This document shows, piece after piece, positions 1-6,554 of a stretch of DNA of 8,776 bases. The notes beneath the pieces are model-generated. The model was not told the origin of the DNA. It was given only the letters and a program-made list of their open reading frames with translations, and did not search any database. The stretch comes from Chloroflexota bacterium. Lineage in GTDB: Bacteria; Chloroflexota; Limnocylindria; Limnocylindrales; CSP1-4. Where the stretch lies: contig JAJYDP010000170.1 of assembly GCA_021777365.1 (NCBI GenBank), positions 1 through 8,776 of the forward strand, given 5' to 3'. Position 1 is the first letter of the stretch. Each line of letters opens with the position of its first letter. The position numbers and the translations under genes are program-made.

Positions 1-1536
1 GTCATCTCCGCGGTCGTCGCGTTCGCGCTGATCCTGGTCCTCGCGGTCCTGCCCCGGCTCCTCGACTCGTACTTCTCCCAGCAGGAGACCCAGAACCTGC
101 AGGCGCGGGCCGCGGCCGTCCAGCAGCTCCTTGCCGCGCAGCTCAGCCTGACCGCGCGCGCCGGCCTGGTGCCGATCGTGGCACCCACCACTCCGCTGCG
201 CCTGTCGCCCGACGTGATGGCCGCGCTGACCGGCGCCGACGAGCCCGGCGAACGCTCGTTCCTGGCCGTCGAGGCACAGGTCGTCGCGCAGGCGGACCTC
301 ACCGTGCAGATCTACTCGGGTCCGAGCCCGACGGGCACGCCGGTGGCCACGCTCCATGCGCCGTTGACCGGCTCTCCGGGGCAGGGCCTGACGCGGGAGG
401 CCGGGAGCGTCTCCGGTTCGTTCACGGTCACCGACCGGTACTGGTCGCAGTTCTCAGGGACCGCGCCGGTACGCGCGGTGGTGGTGACGCTCTCGTCGCC
501 CTACACGCTCCGCGCCGAGACGCTGCAGACGCTGTTCACCGTGCTGATCGCGGTGGCGGTGCTCGCCCTGGTGCTGGCCGTGGTCGTGGCGTTCATCGTC
601 GCCGACCGCCTCACCACGCCCATCCTGAGGCTGACGCGGGCATCGCGGGCGCTCGCCGAGGGCGACTTCTCCGCCCGCGTGGCGGCCGTGCCGAGCGGCG
701 CGCCCGAGGTGAACGAGCTGGCGACGGTGTTCAACCGGATGGCGGAGGAGCTCGAGCGCTCGATCGAGTTCATCCGCCGCGACCGGGACCGCGGCCGCGA
801 GTTCCTGGCCGACGTGAGCCACGAGCTGCGGACGCCGATCTCGGCGCTCCGGATGTTCAACGAGCTGCTCCAGGATGGCGCCGCGGACGACCCGGCGACA
901 CGCGCCGAGTTCCTGGAGACCAGCCGCGTGCAGATCGAGCGGCTCGACTGGCTGGCCTCGAACCTGCTGGAGCTCTCCAAGCTCGACTCGGGACTGGTCG
1001 CGCTCGACCTGCGGCCGGACGACCTGCGGACGGTCGTGCAGAGCGCGATCGAGCAGGCGCGCCCCACCGCCGAGCGCAAGGGCGTGGCACTGCTGGCCGA
1101 GCTGCCCTCCGACCCGCTGCGGTTCCCGCACGATCCGCCGCGCCTGGGCCAGGTCCTGGGCAACCTGGTGGGGAACGCGGTCAAGTTCACGCCGGCCGGG
1201 GGACGCGTGACAGTGACGCTGGCGCGCACCCGGGAGGGCGTCCGGATCACGGTGCGGGACACCGGGATCGGGATCGATACGGACGAACTCCCGCACGTGT
1301 TCGAGCGCTTCTACCGGGGCTCGCGGGCCAACGAGATCCGTGCGTCCGGGTCGGGCCTGGGGCTCGCGATCGCCCGCTCCATCGTCGAGATGCACGGGGG
1401 CCGCATCAGCATCGCCAGCCGGGTGGGGCAGGGCACGCAGGTCGACGTCAACCTGCCACGCCGCCCGCCGCCGGCCGAGGTGATGGAATCTTCACCCCCA
1501 CCAGCGTTGCCCGTGAACACGACCGTGTCAGAGTGA
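1..1536 (+). CDS. Membrane sensor histidine kinase with HAMP domain (5' truncated)
   Basis: The frame is open from the first base of the window, so the true start lies upstream; the GTG at 169 is only an internal Val codon. The product senses an envelope signal and passes phosphate to a response regulator, probably encoded just upstream. Residues are numbered from the window start. A first membrane helix spans about 1-18 (VISAVVAFALILVLAVLP), followed by an extracytoplasmic sensor region to about 175. A second helix spans about 177-201, and a HAMP linker about 202-256. The HisKA H-box DVSHELRTP has the phospho-accepting His at 274. The HATPase_c domain has an N-box (GNLVGNAVKF, Asn 388 and 392), a G1 box DTGIGI (Asp 420) and a G2 box GSGLGLAI. 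The kinase core is complete and ends in a short Pro-rich tail. The gene ends 76 bp before the HtrA-type protease gene on the same strand, as in the mycobacterial mprB-pepD pair. The signal sensed cannot be told from sequence. Confidence 0.95.
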   Translation, partial: VISAVVAFALILVLAVLPRLLDSYFSQQETQNLQARAAAVQQLLAAQLSLTARAGLVPIVAPTTPLRLSPDVMAALTGADEPGERSFLAVEAQVVAQADLTVQIYSGPSPTGTPVATLHAPLTGSPGQGLTREAGSVSGSFTVTDRYWSQFSGTAPVRAVVVTLSSPYTLRAETLQTLFTVLIAVAVLALVLAVVVAFIVADRLTTPILRLTRASRALAEGDFSARVAAVPSGAPEVNELATVFNRMAEELERSIEFIRRDRDRGREFLADVSHELRTPISALRMFNELLQDGAADDPATRAEFLETSRVQIERLDWLASNLLELSKLDSGLVALDLRPDDLRTVVQSAIEQARPTAERKGVALLAELPSDPLRFPHDPPRLGQVLGNLVGNAVKFTPAGGRVTVTLARTREGVRITVRDTGIGIDTDELPHVFERFYRGSRANEIRASGSGLGLAIARSIVEMHGGRISIASRVGQGTQVDVNLPRRPPPAEVMESSPPPALPVNTTVSE

Positions 1537-1612
1537 CGCGGAAACCTGAGAGCCGGCAGAGGATCGGGCCGGTCGTACTGTCTCCCTGAAACCGATCCGA
1601 GGCCACGCCGAC

Positions 1613-2944
1613 ATGACCGAACCGCGATCCGACGACACGATCTCGTACTACAGCCCAACCCCGGAGCCCAGGCCAACCTGGTCCCAGGAGGCGTGGAACG
1701 CGGCTGCCACCCCCAGCCAGTGGATCGAGCCGTATCCGGCGCAGCCCGCCCCGCAGCCCGCCCCGCAGCCGGCTCCCGCCCGCACGTCCGGCGTCGCGCT
1801 CGTGGTGATCGCCGCGCTCATCTCGGCCACGCTCGCGTCGGCAGGGACCTACGCCGCGCTCGACATGTCCGGGACGATCAACCACCCCGCGCCGGTGACG
1901 GCGGCGAACACGGGCCCGACGCCCACCGGCTCCCCGGTCCAGCAGGTCGTGGTCGGTGAGCAGTCGGCGATCGTGAAGGCCGCGCAGGCCGTCAGCCCGG
2001 CGGTCGTGACCATCACGACGCAGCAGACGAGCTCGCTCGATCCGTTCTCGCTGCCCGCCACCGGCGTGGGCTCGGGCATCATCTACAACTCGGGCGGGTG
2101 GATCGTCACCAACCACCACGTGGTCGCCGGCGCGACCAGGAACCAGGTACAGGTGCAGCTCAAGGACGGCCGCTCCTTCACCGGGACCGTGTACGGCCTC
2201 GACACCCTGACCGACCTGGCGATCGTGAAGATCTCCGGCTCCAACCTGCCGGCCGCACCCATCGGCGACTCCGGGGCGCTGCAACCGGGCCAGCTCGCCA
2301 TCGCGATCGGCAGCCCGCTCGGCACGTTCACCAACAGCGTGACGTCGGGGATCATCAGCGCGCTCGGCCGCCAGATCCAGGTCACCGATGACCAGACGGG
2401 ACAGCCGGTCTGGCTCCACAACCTGATCCAGACCGACGCCGCGATCAACCCCGGCAACTCCGGCGGCGCGCTCGTGAACTCGGATGGGCAGGTCATCGGC
2501 ATCAACACCGCGACCGCGACCACCGCCCAGGGGATCGGCTTTGCCATCCCGATCGACATCGCCCGGCCGATCATGGCGCAGGCGGTGGCCGGGCAGCCGC
2601 TGTCGCGCCCATGGATCGGGATCCACTTCACCTCGCTCGATCCCCAGGCGCAGCAGCAGCTCAAGACGCCGATCGACTACGGCGCGTTCATCGGCCCGGC
2701 TGACGCGACCTCCGGCCAGCCGCTGGTGGAGCCGGGCAGCCCGGCCGCCAATGCCGGCCTGAAGGCGGGCGACATCATCACCGCGCTCGACGGCCAGCGT
2801 GTCGACGTGGCGCACCCGCTCGACATGCTGCTGGTGACGCACTCCCCGGGCCAGACTGTCGAGCTGCAGGTGCTGCGCAACGGGCAGCAGCTCACGTTCA
2901 AGGTCACGCTGGGCACGCGCCCCGCGAGCGCCGCAGAGCAGTAG
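1613..2944 (+). CDS. htrA: HtrA/PepD-like membrane-anchored serine protease with PDZ domain
   Basis: A 443-residue protein expected to degrade or refold damaged proteins outside the membrane. Residues 1-58 are a cytoplasmic Pro/Ala/Gln-rich tail (PAQPAPQPAPQPAPA, encoded partly by two 12-bp DNA repeats). Residues about 59-83 are one membrane helix without a cleavage site. The trypsin-like domain spans about 110-325. Its catalytic triad is His169 (TNHHVV), Asp201 (TDLAIVKI) and Ser283 (NPGNSGGA), so the enzyme should be active. Residues about 355-435 form one PDZ domain (EPGSPAANAGLKAGDIITALDG) that would bind substrate C-termini. The ATG start is preceded by a modest ribosome site, cgagg, 10 nt upstream. 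Length and layout match Mycobacterium PepD and Bacillus HtrA rather than periplasmic DegP, which has a signal peptide and two PDZ domains. The upstream kinase gene suggests stress-induced expression, but I see no strong promoter in the 76-bp gap. Confidence 0.95.
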   Translation: MTEPRSDDTISYYSPTPEPRPTWSQEAWNAAATPSQWIEPYPAQPAPQPAPQPAPARTSGVALVVIAALISATLASAGTYAALDMSGTINHPAPVTAANTGPTPTGSPVQQVVVGEQSAIVKAAQAVSPAVVTITTQQTSSLDPFSLPATGVGSGIIYNSGGWIVTNHHVVAGATRNQVQVQLKDGRSFTGTVYGLDTLTDLAIVKISGSNLPAAPIGDSGALQPGQLAIAIGSPLGTFTNSVTSGIISALGRQIQVTDDQTGQPVWLHNLIQTDAAINPGNSGGALVNSDGQVIGINTATATTAQGIGFAIPIDIARPIMAQAVAGQPLSRPWIGIHFTSLDPQAQQQLKTPIDYGAFIGPADATSGQPLVEPGSPAANAGLKAGDIITALDGQRVDVAHPLDMLLVTHSPGQTVELQVLRNGQQLTFKVTLGTRPASAAEQ

Positions 2945-2966
2945 ACCCGGAGCGCGCCGCGGCGGC

Positions 2967-2992
2967 GGGGTCCCTGGCGGCCCCAGGATCCC
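2967..2992. terminator. Possible bidirectional hairpin between convergent htrA and folB
   Basis: The 54-bp gap between the convergent htrA and folB stops holds a 5-bp GC-rich stem, CCTGG/CCAGG (2973-2977 with 2983-2987, 5-nt loop). Beyond a 2x2 internal mismatch it continues as GGG/CCC (2968-2970 with 2990-2992). There is no T-run on either side, so it is not a textbook intrinsic terminator. Position between convergent genes is the main argument. A separate 10-bp palindrome, CGCCGCGGCG, lies at 2955-2964. Confidence 0.25.
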
Positions 2993-2998
2993 AGCGCG

Positions 2999-3379
2999 TC
3001 AGCGCCGCCGGTCGCCCTCTGAGCGCGTGCGCCAGATCTCGACCTCGGCGTGGTCGATCTGTCCGTTCACCGGCACCCGCATCTTGCGCACCCGGACGCC
3101 GACCTCGTTGACCGGCAGCACCCGGAGCAGCTCGTGCGCGATGCCCTCGGCGATCGCCTCCACCAGCTTGAAGTTCGTCGACTCTACGAGCTCTCTCGCG
3201 ATCTCGAACGCCCGACCATAGTCGACCGTCCGTTCGAGATCGTCGTCGACGCCCGCCGGCTGCAGGTTGAGCAACAGTTCCACGTCGACCTCGAACGGCT
3301 GCGGCTGCGCCCTCTCCTCATCGGTGTAGCCGTGCCGGCCGGAGAAGACCATCCGCCGGAGCACGATCCGGTCCGTCAA
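2999..3379 (-). CDS. folB: Dihydroneopterin aldolase
   Basis: FolB cleaves 7,8-dihydroneopterin to 6-hydroxymethyl-7,8-dihydropterin and glycolaldehyde in cytosolic folate synthesis. I start it at the TTG whose first base is 3379, giving 126 residues, rather than at an ATG 13 codons upstream inside folP. AGGAGG lies 7 nt before this TTG, and the TTG overlaps the folP stop as TTGA. With this start the family's catalytic residues fall at canonical numbers: Glu22 (in TDEER), Tyr54 (TVDYG), Glu74 (KLVEAIAE) and Lys99 (VRVRKMRVP, the usual Lys100). Length is normal for the family (about 120-125). It is the last gene of a folC-folP-folB operon and should be translationally coupled to folP. A related activity (7,8-dihydroneopterin epimerase or oxygenase) cannot be excluded by sequence, but the aldolase residues and the operon make FolB secure. 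Confidence 0.95.
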   Translation of the reverse strand: MTDRIVLRRMVFSGRHGYTDEERAQPQPFEVDVELLLNLQPAGVDDDLERTVDYGRAFEIARELVESTNFKLVEAIAEGIAHELLRVLPVNEVGVRVRKMRVPVNGQIDHAEVEIWRTRSEGDRRR

Positions 3380-4272
3380 CCGCCGACCTCCTCTCGCGTT
3401 CGCAGGATCGCGTCGCACATCCGCGCGACGCGCACGTTCTCCCTGACGTCGTGCACGCGCACGATGTCCGTCCCGGCCGCGATCCCCAGCGCGGTCGTGG
3501 CCAGAGTCCCCTCCAGCCGTTCGCCGGCCGGCACTCCCCCGAGCACGCGCCCGATGGTGGACTTGCGACTCGTCCCGAGCAGGATGGGCCTTCGAAGCAC
3601 CTGCAGCGCGGCAAGATCGCGAAGCAGCGCGAGGTTATGCGCCATGGTCTTGCCGAAGCCGATCCCCGGGTCCACCACGATCGCCTCGCGCGGGACGCCG
3701 GCCGCCACCGCGCGCTCGATCGCTCGCGCCAGGTCGGCGACGACCTCGGCCACCACGTCGTCGTAGCGCGCCTCGGCCCGGTTGTGCATGAGCACGTACG
3801 GGACGTGCCGCTGCGCTGCGAGCCGGGGGAGCGCGTCGGACGGGCCCACGCCCCAGATGTCGTTGATGCAGTCGGCGCCGGCATCGAGCGCGGCCTCCGC
3901 CACCGTGGGCTTGGTCGTGTCGACGCTGATGGGGACGCCGGGCAGGGCCTCGCGGATGGCACGAATGGCGGGGACGACACGGGCGATCTCCTGGGCCTCG
4001 TCCACCGGCTCGTGCCCGGGCCTGGTGGATTCGCCGCCCACGTCGAGCAGGTCGGCGCCGTCGCGGACCATGCGCCGCGCCTGGTCGACGACCGAGGGCC
4101 CGGGTTCGACGGCGTCGCGAAGCAGGCCGTCGCCGCTGAACGAGTCGGGGGTCACGTTGACGATGCCCATCACGTAGGTGCGTGCACCCCACGCGAACGT
4201 CACGGGGCCGATCCTGGTCGCGCCCAGCCTGCGCGGTGGGAGCCCGCCCGGCGGCAACCCCGCGAGGCTCAT
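3376..4272 (-). CDS. folP: Dihydropteroate synthase
   Basis: FolP condenses 6-hydroxymethyl-7,8-dihydropterin pyrophosphate with p-aminobenzoate to make dihydropteroate; it is the sulfonamide target. It has 298 residues. The ATG at 4272 overlaps the folC stop as ATGA, with a GGGGG ribosome-site-like run 8 nt upstream. All DHPS signature blocks are present in order: NVTPDSFSGDG (39-49), DVGGESTRPG (77-86), SVDTTKP (116-122), CINDIWG (135-141), VLMHNR (160-165), DPGIGFGKT (201-209), GTSRKS (233-238) and RVHDV (272-276). The (beta/alpha)8 barrel is therefore complete and should be active. The first 20 or so residues are an extra Gly/Pro/Leu-rich lead (LPPGGLPPRRL) not typical of the family. The longer open frame continuing upstream through folC is a shadow. 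It lies between folC and folB in one transcript, with 4-nt overlaps on both sides. Confidence 0.97.
   Translation of the reverse strand: MSLAGLPPGGLPPRRLGATRIGPVTFAWGARTYVMGIVNVTPDSFSGDGLLRDAVEPGPSVVDQARRMVRDGADLLDVGGESTRPGHEPVDEAQEIARVVPAIRAIREALPGVPISVDTTKPTVAEAALDAGADCINDIWGVGPSDALPRLAAQRHVPYVLMHNRAEARYDDVVAEVVADLARAIERAVAAGVPREAIVVDPGIGFGKTMAHNLALLRDLAALQVLRRPILLGTSRKSTIGRVLGGVPAGERLEGTLATTALGIAAGTDIVRVHDVRENVRVARMCDAILRTREEVGG
3386..3392 (-). promoter_or_regulatory. Ribosome binding site fixing the folB TTG start
   Basis: On the minus strand the sequence reads AGGAGGT, a full anti-16S match, followed by 6-7 nt and then TTG at 3379. It lies inside the last codons of folP (the Glu-Glu-Val stretch). 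It is the strongest Shine-Dalgarno site I see in this window and decides for the unusual TTG start over the upstream ATG. Confidence 0.8.
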
Positions 4273-5975
4273 CGCAGGAGCCCCCGAGACTGCAGCATCC
4301 CGCGCACGGCACCCACGAGGTAGAGCGAGCCGGCCACGACGAGCGGACCGCCGGCCGCCAGCGCCTGCCCGATGGCGTGATCGAGCGCCTCCTCGGGCGC
4401 ACGGATGACGTCCACGGGTCCGGGGTGCCCGGCGGAGTCGCTGGAGCCGGCCCATCCGGCGGAGTCGCTGGAATCGGCCGCGCCCGCCTGCCCGGCGGAG
4501 TCGCTGGAGCCGGCCTGCCCGGCGGAGCCTGCCCGCGCCATCCGCCAGGCTGCCGCGAGATCGCCGGCCTCCAGGCCGCGAGCGGTGACCTGGGTGGCCA
4601 CGACCCGGGCATCCCGCAGCGCCGACGACGACGCCAGGTGCCCCACCATGCCGGGCACGTCCTTGTCGCGCATGATCGCCAGCAGCAGCGTGACGGGACC
4701 GGGCGCCAGCGACGGCCGCAGCTCGTCGAGTGCCTCCACCAGGGCGCGGACGCCGGCCGGGTTGTGTGCGCCATCCAGCACGAGATCGACCGGCCGCCCG
4801 GGGTCGATCGCCAGTCCCAGGTCGATCGCCGGTCCCTCGTCGCCCGGCCGCCCGGGGTCGATCGCCGGTCCCTCGTCGCCCGGCCGCCCGGCACCACCGG
4901 CTCGGTCGGTGCCCGGCTGACCCACGCCCCGAAGCTCGATCAGCTCGAGCCTCCCCGGCCACCGCGCCGACGCGAGGCCTTCGCGGCGGGCAGCCGCGGG
5001 CACCTGCGCGATCCCGGCCCGCTCGAGCGCGGCGACCACGCCGAGCGCCACGGCCGCGTTCGCCGCCTGGTGCCGCCCGAGCAGCCCGATCCGCACCTCG
5101 CCGAGGCCCGGAACGTCGACGAGAACCCCGTGGCGGTCCATTCCGAGGACCGGCAACGGCGCCGTCTCGGCCAGGGGCACGCCCAGGCGGCGCGCCCGGC
5201 GCCGCACGACCTCCAGCGCCTCCCCGTCCGCACCCGTGACGCCCAGGTCGCCGCGCTTCAGGATGGCGGCCTTCTCCCGTGCGATCCGCGGAATGGTCCC
5301 GCCCAGCAGCTCGGCATGATCCATCGCCACGTTGGTGACGGCGGCCACGCCCCCGTCCCATGCGTTCGTGGCGTCGAGCCGCCCACCGAGCCCCACCTCC
5401 ACCACAGCGACGTCAACGCCGCGCTCCGCGAACCACGCGAACGCGGCCGCCGTGACCACCTCGAACTCGGTCGGCGGACCGAGCCGGCGCGGCAACCGGT
5501 CCGCGATCGCCAGGATGCGGGCGACGAGTGCCGCCATGTCGTCCGGCTCGATCGGGACGCCGTCGACCACGATCCGTTCCCGGTACTCCACCAGGTGCGG
5601 CTTCGGGGCCTGGCCTACCCGGTAGCCGGCGGCGCGGAGCATGGCTGAAACCAGGGCCTGCACGCTGCCCTTGCCGTTCGTGCCCGCGATGAGCGCTCCG
5701 CGGATGCCGGCCTGCGGATCCCCGAGCGCGCGCAGGAGGGCGCGCGTGCGGCCGAGGCCGAGATGGATCCCGAAGCGTCCCCGGGCCGACAGCGCGGCCA
5801 CGGCGTCCATGTAGGTCAACGCATCGGGCACGGGACGCGCATCGGGCACGGGACGCGCATCGGCCGCGGGGGAGGCGCGGAGTGCGCGCGTGCCCGCGGG
5901 CGCACCGGGCACGGGACGCGGGCCGGGTGGATCACCCGAGACGTGGGTCGGGGGTCGAAGTCGATCGATCGCCAC
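4269..5975 (-). CDS. folC: Bifunctional dihydrofolate / folylpolyglutamate synthase with three repeat insertions
   Basis: FolC adds glutamate to dihydropteroate, and often further glutamates to reduced folates, using ATP. Residues are numbered from the GTG at 5975. The conserved domain begins near 53 (LTYMDAVAAL). Key blocks: P-loop GTNGKGS (98-104), KPHLVEYRERI (125-135), EVGLGGRLDATN (193-204), TNVAMDHAELLGGT (214-227), EKAAILK (234-240), LLGRHQAANAA (298-308), RWPGRLELI (338-346), DGAHNP (401-406), MRDKD (435-439) and GSLYLVG (549-555). At 568 residues it exceeds the usual 400-450. Three low-complexity stretches explain the excess: an N-terminal Pro/Arg/Ala lead (1-52), a GRPGDEGPAID repeat (about 352-394) and an SSDSAGQAG repeat (about 482-519). 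The start is uncertain. GTG 5975 lies 9 nt after the previous stop but has no clear ribosome site, third-position G/C is weaker before residue 53, and ATG 5810 (Met56) is an alternative. The stop overlaps the folP start. Confidence 0.95.
   Translation of the reverse strand: MAIDRLRPPTHVSGDPPGPRPVPGAPAGTRALRASPAADARPVPDARPVPDALTYMDAVAALSARGRFGIHLGLGRTRALLRALGDPQAGIRGALIAGTNGKGSVQALVSAMLRAAGYRVGQAPKPHLVEYRERIVVDGVPIEPDDMAALVARILAIADRLPRRLGPPTEFEVVTAAAFAWFAERGVDVAVVEVGLGGRLDATNAWDGGVAAVTNVAMDHAELLGGTIPRIAREKAAILKRGDLGVTGADGEALEVVRRRARRLGVPLAETAPLPVLGMDRHGVLVDVPGLGEVRIGLLGRHQAANAAVALGVVAALERAGIAQVPAAARREGLASARWPGRLELIELRGVGQPGTDRAGGAGRPGDEGPAIDPGRPGDEGPAIDLGLAIDPGRPVDLVLDGAHNPAGVRALVEALDELRPSLAPGPVTLLLAIMRDKDVPGMVGHLASSSALRDARVVATQVTARGLEAGDLAAAWRMARAGSAGQAGSSDSAGQAGAADSSDSAGWAGSSDSAGHPGPVDVIRAPEEALDHAIGQALAAGGPLVVAGSLYLVGAVRGMLQSRGLLR
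4426..4533 (-). repeat. In-frame minisatellite in folC (Ser-Asp-Ser-Ala-Gly repeat)
   Basis: Tandem units share a core reading GGCGGAGTCGCTGGA on the plus strand. Successive units are 27 bp (4426-4452), 36 bp (4453-4488), 27 bp (4489-4515) and a partial 18 bp (4516-4533). All lengths are multiples of 9, so the frame is kept. They encode SSDSAGHPG, SSDSAGWAG, AADSSD and SSDSAGQAG-type units in a predicted surface loop of the C-terminal FolC domain, between the MAR and VDVIRAPEEAL segments. Confidence 0.85.
4791..4891 (-). repeat. In-frame 36-bp tandem repeat in folC (GRPGDEGPAIDP)
   Basis: Two identical 36-bp units lie at 4820-4855 and 4856-4891 with no mismatch. They are preceded by a degraded partial copy whose first 22 bp (4791-4812) match the unit junction at 4845-4866 exactly. 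The unit encodes a 12-residue repeat, GRPGDEGPAIDP. It sits between PGRLELI and VLDGAHNP, that is, at the linker between the central ATPase domain and the C-terminal domain of FolC. Confidence 0.9.
5821..5863 (-). repeat. 18-bp tandem repeat at the folC 5' end (ARPVPD)
   Basis: GCATCGGGCACGGGACGC (plus strand) occurs at 5821-5838 and 5839-5856, followed by a partial third copy at 5857-5863. A one-mismatch copy, GCACCGGGCACGGGACGC, lies at 5902-5919. Read as folC it gives repeated Asp-Ala-Arg-Pro-Val-Pro just before the conserved domain. It may be partly untranslated if folC starts at Met56. Confidence 0.8.
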
Positions 5976-5984
5976 GGCGCCGGC

Positions 5985-6290
5985 TCAATCCCGCCGCGAG
6001 AGCTCGTCCTCGTAGAACACGCACTGGTTGAACCGTGCGGCCAGGCAGACGTCGGCGACGTAGCCCTGCTCGAGGTGGACGCCACCGCGCAGCTGGCAGC
6101 GCGACACGGTCGTCTCCTGCCGCGAGAGCGCCTTCATGAGGTGAGGAGCGTGCACCGGAAGCGCACCGCGGCTCCCGGTCATGTAGAAGTGCGGGCAGAC
6201 GTTGCGCCGGAGGTTCGCGACGACGAGCGACCTGCGCACGGCACTCACCGGTGGTCGCCCGGGGGCCACGGAACTCTGGCCCGACAGCAT
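5985..6290 (-). CDS. Small four-cysteine protein upstream of folC, function unknown
   Basis: I do not recognise a named family. From ATG 6290 the product has 101 residues; the conserved-looking part starts near residue 20 (RRSLVVANLRRNVCPHFY). Four cysteines lie at 32, 65, 82 and 90 (C-x32-C-x16-C-x7-C), in CPHFY, SRCQL, ADVCLA and NQCVFY. The tail pattern C-x16/17-C-x6/7-C followed by an aromatic residue resembles small putative metal-binding domains I know from Chloroflexota and Actinobacteria, beginning CPxLG and ending CPxY. That link is from memory. No membrane helix or signal peptide is seen. The start is uncertain: GTG 6296 (AGGG 5 nt upstream), ATG 6290, GTG 6248 and GTG 6239 (GGTGAG just upstream) are all in frame. 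The frame is open further up, but third-position G/C is poor there. The stop lies 9 bp before the folC GTG, so it is probably first in the folate operon. Confidence 0.6.
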   Translation of the reverse strand: MLSGQSSVAPGRPPVSAVRRSLVVANLRRNVCPHFYMTGSRGALPVHAPHLMKALSRQETTVSRCQLRGGVHLEQGYVADVCLAARFNQCVFYEDELSRRD

Positions 6291-6448
6291 CGGCACGTGC
6301 GCCCTGGGTCGAGGGCCGGACGACGCGACCGAGGTCCCGGCCGGCGCAGGCGCGTCTGGACGGCGCACGAGTGGCGGTGCGGGCCTTCGCGCCGGACGTT
6401 CCAATTCCGCTCCTGGCTGGGTTCGGGCCGGACCCCTGCCGGGCCGCA

Positions 6449-6469
6449 TGTAGCGTACACCAGTACTGG
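6449..6469. promoter_or_regulatory. Two adjoining small palindromes, possible operator between divergent units
   Basis: TGTA-GCG-TACA (6449-6459) is followed directly by the perfect palindrome CCAGTACTGG (6460-6469). GTAC recurs at 6455 and 6463, eight bases apart. The patch is locally richer in A/T than its surroundings and lies between the minus-strand folate operon and the plus-strand Ig-like gene. On the minus strand TACGCT could act as a -10 box. No -35 box is clear, and the binding protein is unknown. Confidence 0.3.
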
Positions 6470-6479
6470 AGGGGTATGA

Positions 6480-6511
6480 CCGGTTCGGACCGGCGTCGAG
6501 GGAGGCTCGAC
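6480..6511 (+). other. Two small hairpins upstream of the Ig-like protein gene
   Basis: CCGGT-TCGG-ACCGG (6480-6493; 5-bp stem, 4-nt loop) is followed by GTCGAG-GGAGG-CTCGAC (6495-6511; 6-bp stem). The second loop exposes GGAGG, a Shine-Dalgarno-like sequence, but it lies about 50 nt before the ATG at 6555 and so is not that gene's ribosome site. Besides the 6449-6469 palindromes these are the only structure seen in the divergent gap 6291-6554. They may be chance in GC-rich DNA. Confidence 0.25.
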
Positions 6512-6541
6512 CGGGCGGAGGACCTGCGGATCCGGGCGTGC

Positions 6542-6547
6542 GAGAAT
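6542..6547 (+). promoter_or_regulatory. Weak candidate -10 box just before the Ig-like gene
   Basis: GAGAAT matches TATAAT at four positions, has an extended TG motif (TGC before the hexamer, 6539-6541), and ends 7 nt before the ATG at 6555. No ribosome site is visible before this ATG, so a leaderless transcript would fit. No -35 box is seen. The first base mismatch makes this weak. Confidence 0.25.
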
Positions 6548-6554
6548 CGCGACG

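Noticed and set aside
454..1395. Antisense reading frames over the histidine kinase
   Set aside because: The plus-strand frame carries all kinase boxes; the antisense products are His/Arg-rich shadow translations.
1576..1581. TACTGT as a -10 box for htrA
   Set aside because: It fits only the TANNNT skeleton, has no -35 partner, and co-transcription with the kinase across 76 bp is as likely.
1745..1768. 12-bp repeat in htrA as a separate element
   Set aside because: Only two short units, coding for the common Pro/Ala/Gln linker of membrane HtrA proteins; noted within the gene entry.
4273..5361. Long N-terminal extension of folP in the same frame (661-residue reading frame)
   Set aside because: It runs antiphase through folC, which has every FolC motif; the DHPS domain begins just after the ATG at 4272, which overlaps the folC stop.
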